Positions 27,217 through 34,064 of a stretch of 44,610 nucleotides of DNA are shown in pieces. The stretch spans positions 56,193-100,802 of the forward strand of contig METM01000007.1 of assembly GCA_001772335.1 (NCBI GenBank). The letters run 5' to 3'. This DNA comes from a candidate division WOR-1 bacterium RIFCSPHIGHO2_01_FULL_53_15 (GTDB taxonomy: Bacteria > Margulisbacteria > WOR-1 > O2-12-FULL-45-9 > XYB2-FULL-48-7). Under the pieces are notes generated by a model. It saw only the letters and a program-made list of their open reading frames with translations. It was not told the origin of the DNA and made no database searches. Numbering within the stretch: position 1 is the stretch's first letter; the number at the start of each line of letters is the position of its first letter. The position numbers and the translations under genes are program-made.

Positions 27217-28335
27217 TTATATCATACGCACGACTTCGCGCACCACCGCTATCAATTTCTGAAGCCGCGCCTGTTTGATCTCCTCCGGCGCCTGATCAGG
27301 CATTTTGGCGGCGGCGGTCTGCGGCCGCGTCGAATAGGCGAACATATTGACCATCGTGAAACCGACCTCATTTATTAATTTGAGAGAATTTTCGAACTGC
27401 TCATCCGTCTCCCCCGGAAAACCGACCATCATGTCGGTCGAGATGCGCGCCTGCGGCCTGAGCGAGCGGATCTTCTTGACCCGGTCAAGATAATATTCAA
27501 TTGTGTAGCCGCGGTTCATCCGCCGCAATATTTCATCGTCACCCGACTGCACCGGCAGGTGAAAGTCCTTGACGACATATGGGAGCTCGGCGACGGTTTC
27601 AATGATCTCGTCGGTCATGTCTTTGGGGTGGGAGGTCATGAAGCGTAACGAGTAACGGGTAACGGGTAACAGGAATAATTTCCCGACTTCTCGAAGCATA
27701 TTCGCCAGCCCATATTTATACGAATTAACATTTTGACCGAGCAGAGTGATGTCGGTTGCCCCTTGCTCTATCAGCCCTTTTACCTCCGCCAGTACCTCAG
27801 CCATCGGCCGGGAAAATTCCCGCCCGCGGACATAAGGCACGACGCAGTAGGAGCAGAAGTTGTCGCAGCCATGCATGATGGAAACAAAAGATGCCTTCCT
27901 CTTACCCCATACCCCATCCCCCATACCGGTCTGAGGTATGGGGCTTGAGGTGTGGGAATCGTGCTTTAGGATTTCCTCAAGCTTCTCCGGGCTGTTGGGC
28001 GGTATGAAAAAATCAACATGGGGAAACTGTTCTTTTAAGTTTCTTTCCGGCTCCGGCGCCAGACAGCCGCAGAGGCCGATTTTGAGGTTGGGGTTAACTT
28101 TTTTTTGTCCCTTAAGCGACTGGATGAACCAGGCGGCGCGATCTTCGGCGTTTTGGCGGACGACGCAGGTATTAACGAGAATAATGTCTGCGTCCTGATA
28201 TCCTGATTCCTGATCCCCACTCCCTGATCCTCTGATCTTCTGATATCCCGCCGATTCCAGCACCCCCTCAAGTTTCGCGGAATCGGCCGCGTTCATCTGG
28301 CAGCCGTAAGTTTTGATGAAGTAAGTTTTTGGCAC
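27217..28335 (-). CDS. miaB: tRNA-2-methylthio-N6-adenosine-type methylthiotransferase, lacking TRAM
   Basis: 372 aa radical-SAM enzyme. The N-terminal UPF0004 domain carries Cys12 (YGCQMN), Cys57 (NTCVVR) and Cys91 (CGCLA) for the auxiliary cluster. The SAM cluster motif CDNFCSYC is at 157-164. MiaB normally has ~440 residues with a C-terminal TRAM RNA-binding domain; here the protein stops right after the radical-SAM domain, 20 bp before prs. Three repeat-encoded insertions lie at residues ~29-48, ~127-144 and ~221-230. The start is GTG. Other MTTase family members (MtaB, RimO) are less likely from the motifs seen. A 5' fragment of a second copy lies at 33927-34034. Confidence 0.88.
   Translation of the reverse strand: MPKTYFIKTYGCQMNAADSAKLEGVLESAGYQKIRGSGSGDQESGYQDADIILVNTCVVRQNAEDRAAWFIQSLKGQKKVNPNLKIGLCGCLAPEPERNLKEQFPHVDFFIPPNSPEKLEEILKHDSHTSSPIPQTGMGDGVWGKRKASFVSIMHGCDNFCSYCVVPYVRGREFSRPMAEVLAEVKGLIEQGATDITLLGQNVNSYKYGLANMLREVGKLFLLPVTRYSLRFMTSHPKDMTDEIIETVAELPYVVKDFHLPVQSGDDEILRRMNRGYTIEYYLDRVKKIRSLRPQARISTDMMVGFPGETDEQFENSLKLINEVGFTMVNMFAYSTRPQTAAAKMPDQAPEEIKQARLQKLIAVVREVVRMI
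27644..27673 (-). repeat. Heptamer tract GTAACGG inside miaB
   Basis: Four units of GTAACGA/GTAACGG/GTAACAG in a row on the plus strand, encoding LPVTRYS in the radical-SAM domain where homologues have a short loop. Confidence 0.8.
27903..27955 (-). repeat. ACCCCAT heptamer tract inside miaB
   Basis: ACCCCAT, ACCCCAT, CCCCCAT followed by an inverted portion (GGTATGGGG, GGTGTGGG). It encodes about 18 residues between the UPF0004 and radical-SAM domains. The forward and inverted parts can pair as a hairpin. Confidence 0.75.
28192..28249 (-). repeat. ATCAGGA-type tract inside miaB
   Basis: Seven or so degenerate 7-8-bp units (TCCTGATA/TTCTGATA on the plus strand). They encode the Gly/Ser/Asp-rich stretch RGSGSGDQESGYQD near residues 35-48, which is not part of the family core. 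Same unit type as the array at 24510-24656. Confidence 0.8.
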
Positions 28336-28347
28336 GAATTAATTATA
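28335..28347 (-). promoter_or_regulatory. -10 box abutting miaB start (leaderless type)
   Basis: TATAAT at 28347-28342 on the minus strand lies exactly 6 bases before the GTG start. No Shine-Dalgarno sequence fits between them. The predicted transcript would begin at or near the start codon. A -35 box is not obvious. Confidence 0.6.
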
Positions 28348-28455
28348 ACACGCGGTTTGCGAGTGGATTTTGTTTTTCGATCGGACGCGGCCGGGACGTT
28401 TCGGTATTGACATTTAAGTCCGGCGGTGCAAAGATTCCTGCTAAGGAGGAAAGTC

Positions 28456-29520
28456 ATGAAACAATCATATGCATATGTTCTGGCCATTTTCGCTCTTTCG
28501 GTCGTTATCTTTATTGCCGCCGGCTGCAGCCAGCCGGCCTCGACCAGCTCTAATGTTGTCGCCACACGCACAGGGACCTATTCTTATCTGGGGACGCAAA
28601 GTCCGGGCGACGTCTGGAGCTGGACGATCGGCGAAGGGACATTCATCTGCACCAACGAGACCCAGGGGAGATATTACGGCGGCAGTTTCACGACTTATAC
28701 CAGCGGCTTCAGCAAAGCGGTGATCAGCGCGACCAATGATCCGGACGTCCCGACGGACGGCTCGGCCACGGCCTATTTCCTGGAATATCCGAACACGATG
28801 CTTTTGGCCATGCCAACGGGCTCTGACAATGTGATCGTTTGCGCGGCCAGCGCCGCCACCGCCCCGTCCGCCGGACAGTACAATTTTGTCCAGATTCCCT
28901 CGCCGAGCTGGACGTCAACCAGCCAATCTTACGGCACCGCCGAGGCCAGCGTGAGCGGCGGGCTTTACACTTTTAACGTAAATAAATACGATCTGTCGGG
29001 CAACCTGGTCGAGACAACTGTCGAAGCTGGCTATAGCTTCAGCAATGGCAGGCTGACCAAAGCCGGCAGCGGCCTGCAGATTTTCATGACGCCGTCGGGC
29101 GCTTTCATGGGGGACAACGGGCCGGGCAGCGGCGGTTTTGCCGGCGCGGCCAAACAAACGGTCAGCGCCATCGCCATCGCGGCCAAAGAATACCGCGGCG
29201 TTCTTTTTTCCTATAATGTCGGGACGCATCACGATCTGATCGAAGCGGTCGGCGCCGAACCGATTTCCGGCTCAAGCAACTCACTCTCGGGCTTTATTTA
29301 TGACAATGTCGAGAGCGGCGCCAGGCAAACCAATACGGTGACCCTGGAGATCGGCTCGCAGCTTGGGAACGGGATCGTGCCGGGGATCATGCACTACATC
29401 GACGGGACGAGCGATGATTTTGACATGGTGGTCTCGACCCTTAGCGGCAAATATATCATCCTTGGGATCGCGACCAACCGCCATGGCCAGCCGCAGAATT
29501 TCCTGGTAGTAGAACAGTAA
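28456..29520 (+). CDS. Predicted lipoprotein of unknown function
   Basis: 354 aa. The N-terminus MKQSYAYVLAIFALSVVIFI leads into IAAGC, a lipobox with Cys near residue 25, so it is probably lipid-anchored outside the cytoplasm. The rest is rich in Ser, Thr, Gly and Ala with beta-type composition; I recognise no domain. AGGAGG precedes the ATG by 7 bases; an in-frame ATG at 28426 would destroy the signal peptide. The gene stands between miaB and the PEBP fragment and reads opposite to both, which suggests a later insertion. A weak TTGACA (28407-28412) upstream may be its -35 box. Confidence 0.8.
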   Translation: MKQSYAYVLAIFALSVVIFIAAGCSQPASTSSNVVATRTGTYSYLGTQSPGDVWSWTIGEGTFICTNETQGRYYGGSFTTYTSGFSKAVISATNDPDVPTDGSATAYFLEYPNTMLLAMPTGSDNVIVCAASAATAPSAGQYNFVQIPSPSWTSTSQSYGTAEASVSGGLYTFNVNKYDLSGNLVETTVEAGYSFSNGRLTKAGSGLQIFMTPSGAFMGDNGPGSGGFAGAAKQTVSAIAIAAKEYRGVLFSYNVGTHHDLIEAVGAEPISGSSNSLSGFIYDNVESGARQTNTVTLEIGSQLGNGIVPGIMHYIDGTSDDFDMVVSTLSGKYIILGIATNRHGQPQNFLVVEQ

Positions 29521-29521
29521 T

Positions 29522-29728
29522 TTAGTTCTCCGGCGCCGGGCTCCGCAACTCTTCGAACAAGCCGACCAGCCTGGCCTGGCCGAGGATGCGGCCGGCCATG
29601 GCGCGTTCGACCTCTTTTTTCCCGGCCCCTTCTTTTAAAGCAAGCGCGGCATCAAGGGCATAGAGTTTAAAGCAATAGCGATGCGGCTTGCCGGGCGGCG
29701 GGTTCGGGCCGCCGCTTGTCGCTGCCAC
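29522..29728 (-). pseudogene. 3' fragment of a PEBP-family (YbhB/YbcL-like) gene
   Basis: Encodes up to 68 aa. Residues ~6-62 repeat the C-terminal half of the complete PEBP protein at 34065-34517 (GGPNPPPGKPHRYCFKLYAL onward), while the N-terminal half is missing. DNA at 29555-29714 matches 34074-34233 with 3 differences in 160 bp, so the duplication is recent. It marks the left side of the restriction-modification island. Confidence 0.85.
29555..29714. repeat. 160-bp direct repeat, left copy
   Basis: Same orientation as 34074-34233, with 157 of 160 positions identical and no indels. The two copies flank the AT-rich island at a distance of 4519 bp. Confidence 0.92.
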
Positions 29729-29747
29729 TGTCTTTTTCCCTTTTCTG

Positions 29748-29770
29748 CGCCGCTTTAATTTAGTTTTAAA
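29748..29770. repeat. Left terminal inverted repeat of the AT-rich island
   Basis: 23 bp beginning CGCCGCTT and ending GTTTTAAA. Its inverted partner at 33807-33829 matches at 21 of 23 positions. Similar G/C-rich and ATTATT-containing sequence continues inward on both sides with small indels. It lies between the PEBP fragment and the first island gene. Confidence 0.7.
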
Positions 29771-29784
29771 TGGGGTGGGGATTA

Positions 29785-30825
29785 TTATTCCTCGGCTTCC
29801 TCTTTTGGAATTTTTAATATCCTTTTCACAAATTCTTCTGATTCTTTCCCGGACATAGAATTAGCTATAAATTCATTATAAAGTCTTTCTACATTTTGGG
29901 CTGGTTGCTTAAACTCTATTTTCCTGATTGGAGCACCTTCACAACCAAGAACTTCTTCGATAAACAATTCTTTGCTAAAAGGAGGCTTTAAGCGAAAGTG
30001 CAAAATCAATGGTTGCACAATAACTTCTGGAGCTATCCTAAAATTATCTTTGCTCATTGCACTAGCCCAAACGCCAAAAAGATTATAGGCAGTAAAATTA
30101 GAGTCGGAAAATTCGAAAGCTGCCTCACAATTATCTCCTGGCAAGAACATTTTAACGTGAAGATAAAGGTCTCGCGCAATTGCCGGCCCCTTATTGCCTA
30201 TCATAAAACCTACAGAAAATACGATTACTTTCTCTGCAGAAGAATCACTTTCTATTTTTACTGGTGATATTGTGTACATATTATAAACAATAGGCTGAGG
30301 ACGACGGCCAAACATACCGGCCAGAACTGCGTGAGGAGTCGTGTCAAAATTAGCACCCGATCTTATATAGTATTTCTTATCATAAACACATTGATGGGGA
30401 GCAATTTCACTCTTTGTAACCAGAGTAATAACATAACCGCTACCAGATTTATTAATTTCAACACAGCAGTTTTGAACTTTAGGATGGGCAGGAACGGTTG
30501 ATCCGGAAATAGCCCCTTCAATCCAGCTCACAAATCGTTTAATATTCTGAATCGGTGCTTTGGCCTTTGCAATATCCGCATTATCAATTCCCCTCGAACA
30601 TTCTATCCCCCAAATAATAATTCCTCCTTCAGAATTACCGAAACCAGATATTGCTTTTGCCAAATTGTTTCTATCATTTTGATGCATAACTCTTCCGCCG
30701 CCATTATCAGCAGATCTTTTGAAATCAAGAAATAATTCTTCTGATTTTCTCATCAATATAAATTCATCGATTGCCTTCTCACCTTGGTCCTTTAATCGAT
30801 AAAATAATTCCTCTGCTCTTTCCAT
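29785..30825 (-). CDS. AlbA/Schlafen-type putative DNA-binding protein
   Basis: 346 aa. Residues ~25-170 resemble the Schlafen AlbA_2 domain: SEELFLDFKRS, then DRNNLAKAISGFGNSEGGII and IWGIE, and later YVITLVTKS and YYIRSGANFD. The C-terminal half is unrecognised and may be a beta-rich domain. The ATG at 30825 follows GAGGTGA; longer in-frame starts run into the terminator upstream. It is AT-rich like the restriction genes beside it. A role in defence or in controlling the R-M genes is inferred only from location. Confidence 0.75.
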   Translation of the reverse strand: MERAEELFYRLKDQGEKAIDEFILMRKSEELFLDFKRSADNGGGRVMHQNDRNNLAKAISGFGNSEGGIIIWGIECSRGIDNADIAKAKAPIQNIKRFVSWIEGAISGSTVPAHPKVQNCCVEINKSGSGYVITLVTKSEIAPHQCVYDKKYYIRSGANFDTTPHAVLAGMFGRRPQPIVYNMYTISPVKIESDSSAEKVIVFSVGFMIGNKGPAIARDLYLHVKMFLPGDNCEAAFEFSDSNFTAYNLFGVWASAMSKDNFRIAPEVIVQPLILHFRLKPPFSKELFIEEVLGCEGAPIRKIEFKQPAQNVERLYNEFIANSMSGKESEEFVKRILKIPKEEAEE

Positions 30826-30846
30826 GTATCTCACCTCTAATCCCAG

Positions 30847-30852
30847 ATTATA
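30847..30852 (-). promoter_or_regulatory. -10 box upstream of the AlbA-type gene
   Basis: TATAAT on the minus strand, 21 bases before the ATG and downstream of the terminator at 30887-30910. No convincing -35 box (TTGTCG at 20 bp is the nearest). It allows the gene to be transcribed separately from the restriction genes. Confidence 0.45.
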
Positions 30853-30886
30853 CCCTTTATCAAGGATTGAATCGACAATCCCGACC

Positions 30887-30910
30887 AAAAAAAGGGGCAG
30901 AAACTGCCCC
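30887..30910 (-). terminator. Rho-independent terminator
   Basis: On the minus strand the stem GGGGCAG/CTGCCCC closes a 3-nt loop and is followed by seven T. The stop codon of the Cys-rich ORF abuts the stem. It separates that ORF from the AlbA-type gene. Confidence 0.85.
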
Positions 30911-31108
30911 CTAAAGAAGGCCCGGCCTGACCCAATGCCTGGCAAGCATACAGCCAAGCTCCCTGGTCAGCCGCTGATGCGCCCGAATGCGGCAAAGCGC
31001 CTGCACGTACCTAGTAAAGTGGACACAGTGGGACCGCTTCCCTACCGAACAATAATGATCCCGCGTGCAAGACCTACAAGGATGAGAAACCCGCACTATC
31101 CCAGCCAT
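30911..31108 (-). CDS. Small cysteine-rich protein (unrecognised)
   Basis: 65 aa from the ATG at 31108, which has GGGGGTG 6 bases upstream; an in-frame ATG at 31144 lacks such a site. It contains HPCRSC, then HYC and SHC, then two more Cys near the C-terminus, so a zinc-binding fold is possible. Arg and His are also frequent. The terminator directly after the stop codon supports a real transcription unit. Composition is less AT-rich than the flanking island genes. Alternatively the transcript acts as an RNA and the ORF is fortuitous. Confidence 0.5.
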   Translation of the reverse strand: MAGIVRVSHPCRSCTRDHYCSVGKRSHCVHFTRYVQALCRIRAHQRLTRELGCMLARHWVRPGLL

Positions 31109-31349
31109 AACTACACCCCCTATCGTCCCGGAATGCCGGAACAATAAGGCAATAGCATTTTTTCGCAGCTGTCACCCGGAGCATATCTGCGAGGCGTATC
31201 GAGCAGATATGCGTAGGGCGCTAGGAGCGAAGCGACGACGCGAGGGCGCGAGCTACATAAGCTTTATAAAATAATGTGTATCATGCGAGCGACCCTTGAC
31301 AGCGAATAAGTGAAAAAATGCTAAAATGGAAAAGCTGGGAGCAGGTAAA
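31109..31349. other. Non-coding gap with inverted repeats
   Basis: No coding region supported. It contains the inverted repeat GCATATCTGC ... GCAGATATGC (about 31173-31212) and a GC-rich stretch at about 31218-31250 (CTAGGAGCGAAGCGACGACG). That stretch resembles the 35-bp element at 41565-41600 and 42758-42792. Confidence 0.6.
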
Positions 31350-32105
31350 TTATAACTTACCCCACCGTTTCATAGCCGGGTCAAGATGATCACGGAAAAA
31401 GACTCGAAAAGAAATAATATTAGGGGCATGCTTATAATTCACCACATTTTTCTTTAAAGGCTCAGGTACTACCATGTAAATACGATGCTTCAACATTTCC
31501 TGAATCTCATCATAAGATTTTGTATCGTCTATTGTCGCCAGAAAAAAGCCAAGTCCTCTTGTCCCCTCGGTTACAATCTGCCGCCATCTTTCCCTGAGTG
31601 TTCTCTTAGCTGTAAAAATAATGCAACTCATCGGATTTTTCTTATATTCTTCAACGCTTGGAATCAAAAAGTCTGGTCTGCCATTAATGACGGCCCTTTC
31701 TTCAAACGGATAATTAAGCTTTTTAAATAACCATTTTAAATTATCCTCAAATGTTTTCCCCGCCCTGGACATCCTCGACTGACCCAATGATTTAAAGAAT
31801 TCATCCAGCAAAGCAAAATTCTTTTCTATCAGGATTTGTAACCCCTCAATGCCTTTTATCGACAGCCGGCTATACTTTTCTGTTAATGTGCGTTTTAGCA
31901 GCTCGACATTCGCTATCTCTTGTTCTTCCAGATAAACCTTATATCCAATTTTTTCCACCTCAAGAATGAGCTTATCAAAATTATCCTTGATATATTCTTC
32001 GGTCATTTTGTGATTCTTTGACAGGATACCCCTTGCCTTTTCGATGATTTTATCCTGGCTCGGCATGAGTTTCCTTCGAGAATCATAAAACCTACTTTTT
32101 GCCAT
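31350..32105 (-). CDS. EcoRII-like type II restriction endonuclease
   Basis: 251 aa. The C-terminal half resembles the EcoRII catalytic domain: SRAGKTFEDNLKWLF, then RPDFLIPSVEEY with its catalytic Asp, then AKRTLRERWRQIVTEGTR, which corresponds to the K..KDRWRQ part of the active site. The N-terminal ~100 residues are shorter than the EcoRII effector domain. The ATG at 32105 has AGGAGGGG 8 bases upstream; a GTG at 32114 is possible. It overlaps the glycosylase gene by 14 bp. With the Dcm-type methylase next door, a CCWGG-like target is likely but unproven. Confidence 0.82.
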   Translation of the reverse strand: MAKSRFYDSRRKLMPSQDKIIEKARGILSKNHKMTEEYIKDNFDKLILEVEKIGYKVYLEEQEIANVELLKRTLTEKYSRLSIKGIEGLQILIEKNFALLDEFFKSLGQSRMSRAGKTFEDNLKWLFKKLNYPFEERAVINGRPDFLIPSVEEYKKNPMSCIIFTAKRTLRERWRQIVTEGTRGLGFFLATIDDTKSYDEIQEMLKHRIYMVVPEPLKKNVVNYKHAPNIISFRVFFRDHLDPAMKRWGKL

Positions 32106-32763
32106 AATACCCACCCCTCCTAAAATAATACCTGCATTCTTTTTTTATTGGACATATTTCACATCTTGGCTTTGAAACACATATTGCCGCCGTATGATCC
32201 AGCACCGCATAGTTATAAGCCTTGAATGCTTTTTGCGGTGTCATCAGATTTGCCAGATCATACATAAATTTAGATCTTCGTGTTTCGGGCCCCGTTTTGA
32301 CACCAAATAATCTCCCGTATAACCTTACAACGTTGCTATCTATTATACTCCTGAATTTATTACAGTGAAATGACGAAAAAGCTGAGGCAACATATGGCCC
32401 TACAGCAGGCAATTTAAGCAACTCATGATAATCACATGCAATACTTTTCCCCCTGGACAAAACTACTGCCAGTTTCTTTATTAAACCTGCTCTCCAGAGC
32501 AGCCCTAATGATTTAATTGCCTTTTTTATTTCGGCCAGTCTGGCCTTCGATAAACTATACGGCGTCTTATATTTGGCGGTAAAAACTTTATATACAGGAA
32601 GCACCTGATCTGCTTTAGTCCTCTGGAGAAGAATTTCGGCAATTAATGCGTGGAATTTACTTTTTGTGTGGCGCCAGGGGAATTTTCGATAGTTTTTCTT
32701 TCCCCAGCCAATTAAACCGTTGCGTATAAATCTGATGGTCTGCTTATTCGGACTCTTGTACAA
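32092..32763 (-). CDS. HhH-GPD DNA glycosylase, probable T/G mismatch type
   Basis: 223 aa of the Nth/MutY superfamily. The HhH motif is LPAVGPYVASAF; the catalytic Asp is in SIIDSNVVRLYGRLFG. The residue after VGP is Tyr, as in Mig.MthI-type T/G mismatch glycosylases, rather than the Lys of Nth or the Ser of MutY. The [4Fe-4S] motif at the C-terminus is C-x5-C-x2-C-x5-C, one residue shorter than the usual C-x6-C first spacing. Sitting between a 5mC methylase and its endonuclease, it probably repairs T/G mismatches left by deamination of 5mC, the role Vsr has beside Dcm. Start is TTG with GAGGA upstream; it overlaps the methylase gene by 52 bp. Confidence 0.82.
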   Translation of the reverse strand: MYKSPNKQTIRFIRNGLIGWGKKNYRKFPWRHTKSKFHALIAEILLQRTKADQVLPVYKVFTAKYKTPYSLSKARLAEIKKAIKSLGLLWRAGLIKKLAVVLSRGKSIACDYHELLKLPAVGPYVASAFSSFHCNKFRSIIDSNVVRLYGRLFGVKTGPETRRSKFMYDLANLMTPQKAFKAYNYAVLDHTAAICVSKPRCEICPIKKECRYYFRRGGYYGKK

Positions 32764-33728
32764 ACAGCATCCTCGCTTTTAGCTTTTTCTCTACTCAAAC
32801 ATTTAATCATTTCCGCAGCTATTGTTTTAACTACAGGCACAACTACCGCATTCCCAAATTGCTTGTAAGCCCGTGTATCCGATACAACTATTTTAAATTT
32901 TTCTGGAAAACCCATTAAGCGGGCACACTCGCGCGGAGTCAATCTTCTTGGGTTTTTGTTTTTTTGCGGGATTAATATTTCAGATCCATCCTTATAATAT
33001 CTTGCGCTAAGAGTTCTCGAAACACCGTTTAAATCCGCAAGTCCATATCCAAAACCATTGCCCGCAGCTTTATGCTTTGCTGCATAATTTTTTAGATACC
33101 GCCATAAATGATTTGTAAGCGTATATTTATCCGGAACTTTCTTATCTAAAATATCTTTTATTCTTGTTTTATTATCGAAAATTGCCGGAAATTCAAAATT
33201 AACAGGGGTTTTAAAACCAACAATAAATATCCTTTCGCGATGCTGTGGCACAAAACACTTCGCATCAATAATATTATCAAAAACATAATATCCGAGGTCG
33301 TCCAGTGTTGATTTAATGACCTTATATGTTTTTCCCTGATCGTGGCTTTTCAGATTTTTAACATTCTCAAGTAAAAAAGCCCGGGGTGATTTCTCCTTAA
33401 TTATTCTGGCAACCTCAAAGAAAAGATTTCCCTGCTTCTTATCCTTAAAACCATGTGGCATTTTAAGACTTTTCTTCTTTGAAACACCGGCGATAGAAAA
33501 CGGCTGGCACGGGAAACCGGCAAGTAAAATATCATGATCCGGAATATCCCTGGAAGGAATCAAGTTTATATCACCTGCAGGTCTTTCGCCAAAATTCGCC
33601 TCATATGTATCCTGAGCAAACTTATCCCATTCTGAGGAAAACACACACTCCCCTCCCACCGCCTCAAAAGCAAGATGCATTCCTCCTATGCCCGCAAACA
33701 AATCTATAAAAGTAAATGCCTTTTGCAT
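32712..33728 (-). CDS. DNA (cytosine-5-)-methyltransferase, Dcm/EcoRII type
   Basis: 338 aa. C5-MTase motifs in order: I FIDLFAGIGG, IV GFPCQPFS with the catalytic Cys, VI LLENVKN, VIII QHRERIFIVGF, IX region RRLTPRECARLMGFP, X KQFGNAVVVPVV. The target-recognition region contains RTLSARYYKDGSEILI. An in-frame GTG at 33734 is the alternative start. TATAAT (33743-33738) lies 9 bases before the ATG and no Shine-Dalgarno is visible. It heads the methylase-glycosylase-endonuclease operon and is AT-rich like the rest of the island. Confidence 0.92.
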   Translation of the reverse strand: MQKAFTFIDLFAGIGGMHLAFEAVGGECVFSSEWDKFAQDTYEANFGERPAGDINLIPSRDIPDHDILLAGFPCQPFSIAGVSKKKSLKMPHGFKDKKQGNLFFEVARIIKEKSPRAFLLENVKNLKSHDQGKTYKVIKSTLDDLGYYVFDNIIDAKCFVPQHRERIFIVGFKTPVNFEFPAIFDNKTRIKDILDKKVPDKYTLTNHLWRYLKNYAAKHKAAGNGFGYGLADLNGVSRTLSARYYKDGSEILIPQKNKNPRRLTPRECARLMGFPEKFKIVVSDTRAYKQFGNAVVVPVVKTIAAEMIKCLSREKAKSEDAVCTRVRISRPSDLYATV

Positions 33729-33806
33729 CGTCACTAGATTATATCAGATTTAAACAATCAATTCATTCACCAGATTCAAATTTAATAATAAATGGTGGGG
33801 CGGGGT

Positions 33807-33829
33807 TTTAAAACCAAATTGAAGCGGCG
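33807..33829. repeat. Right terminal inverted repeat of the AT-rich island
   Basis: Inverted partner of 29748-29770 (21 of 23 positions). It lies about 80 bp upstream of the methyltransferase gene and sets the right limit of the AT-rich block. Confidence 0.7.
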
Positions 33830-33917
33830 CCGAATAAATCAGGAAAAGGCGACAAAAGCGGCGGCGGCAATCGGCGGCAGCCCGAAAAGGGAGAGGGATT
33901 AAAGAGCATTTTTATAA

Positions 33918-33948
33918 ATCCCCACATCAATGATATTGGTGTGGGGAT
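33918..33948. repeat. Long perfect hairpin
   Basis: 14-bp stem (ATCCCCACATCAAT with its complement, one G-T pair) around the loop GAT. No T-run of terminator type follows closely on either strand. It lies inside the degenerate region between the island and the PEBP gene. Confidence 0.7.
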
Positions 33949-34034
33949 AAATCATTTCCAGCGCCCTTTTTAATTGGTGGTAAATGGCGGCCCAGGCGGC
34001 AGCCGTAGGTTTTTATAAAATAGGTTTTTGGCAC
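33927..34034 (-). pseudogene. 5' fragment of a second miaB-like gene
   Basis: The GTG at 34034 starts a peptide MPKTYFIKTYGC, identical in its first 12 residues to MiaB at 28335, after which homology ends. Codons differ at several synonymous positions, so it is diverged or was under selection before being cut. The bases just upstream (GAATTAATTAT versus GGATTAATTAT) are also alike. Another frame past the break reads WAAIYHQLKRALEMIYPH, which looks protein-like but has no start. Confidence 0.7.
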
Positions 34035-34064
34035 GGATTAATTATGGCGGAAAGCAATAAACCC

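Noticed and set aside
31296-31325. TTGACA with TGCTAAAAT on the plus strand
   Set aside because: Promoter-like, but only the minus-strand endonuclease gene follows; spacing to TAAAAT is 20 bp and no plus-strand gene lies downstream.
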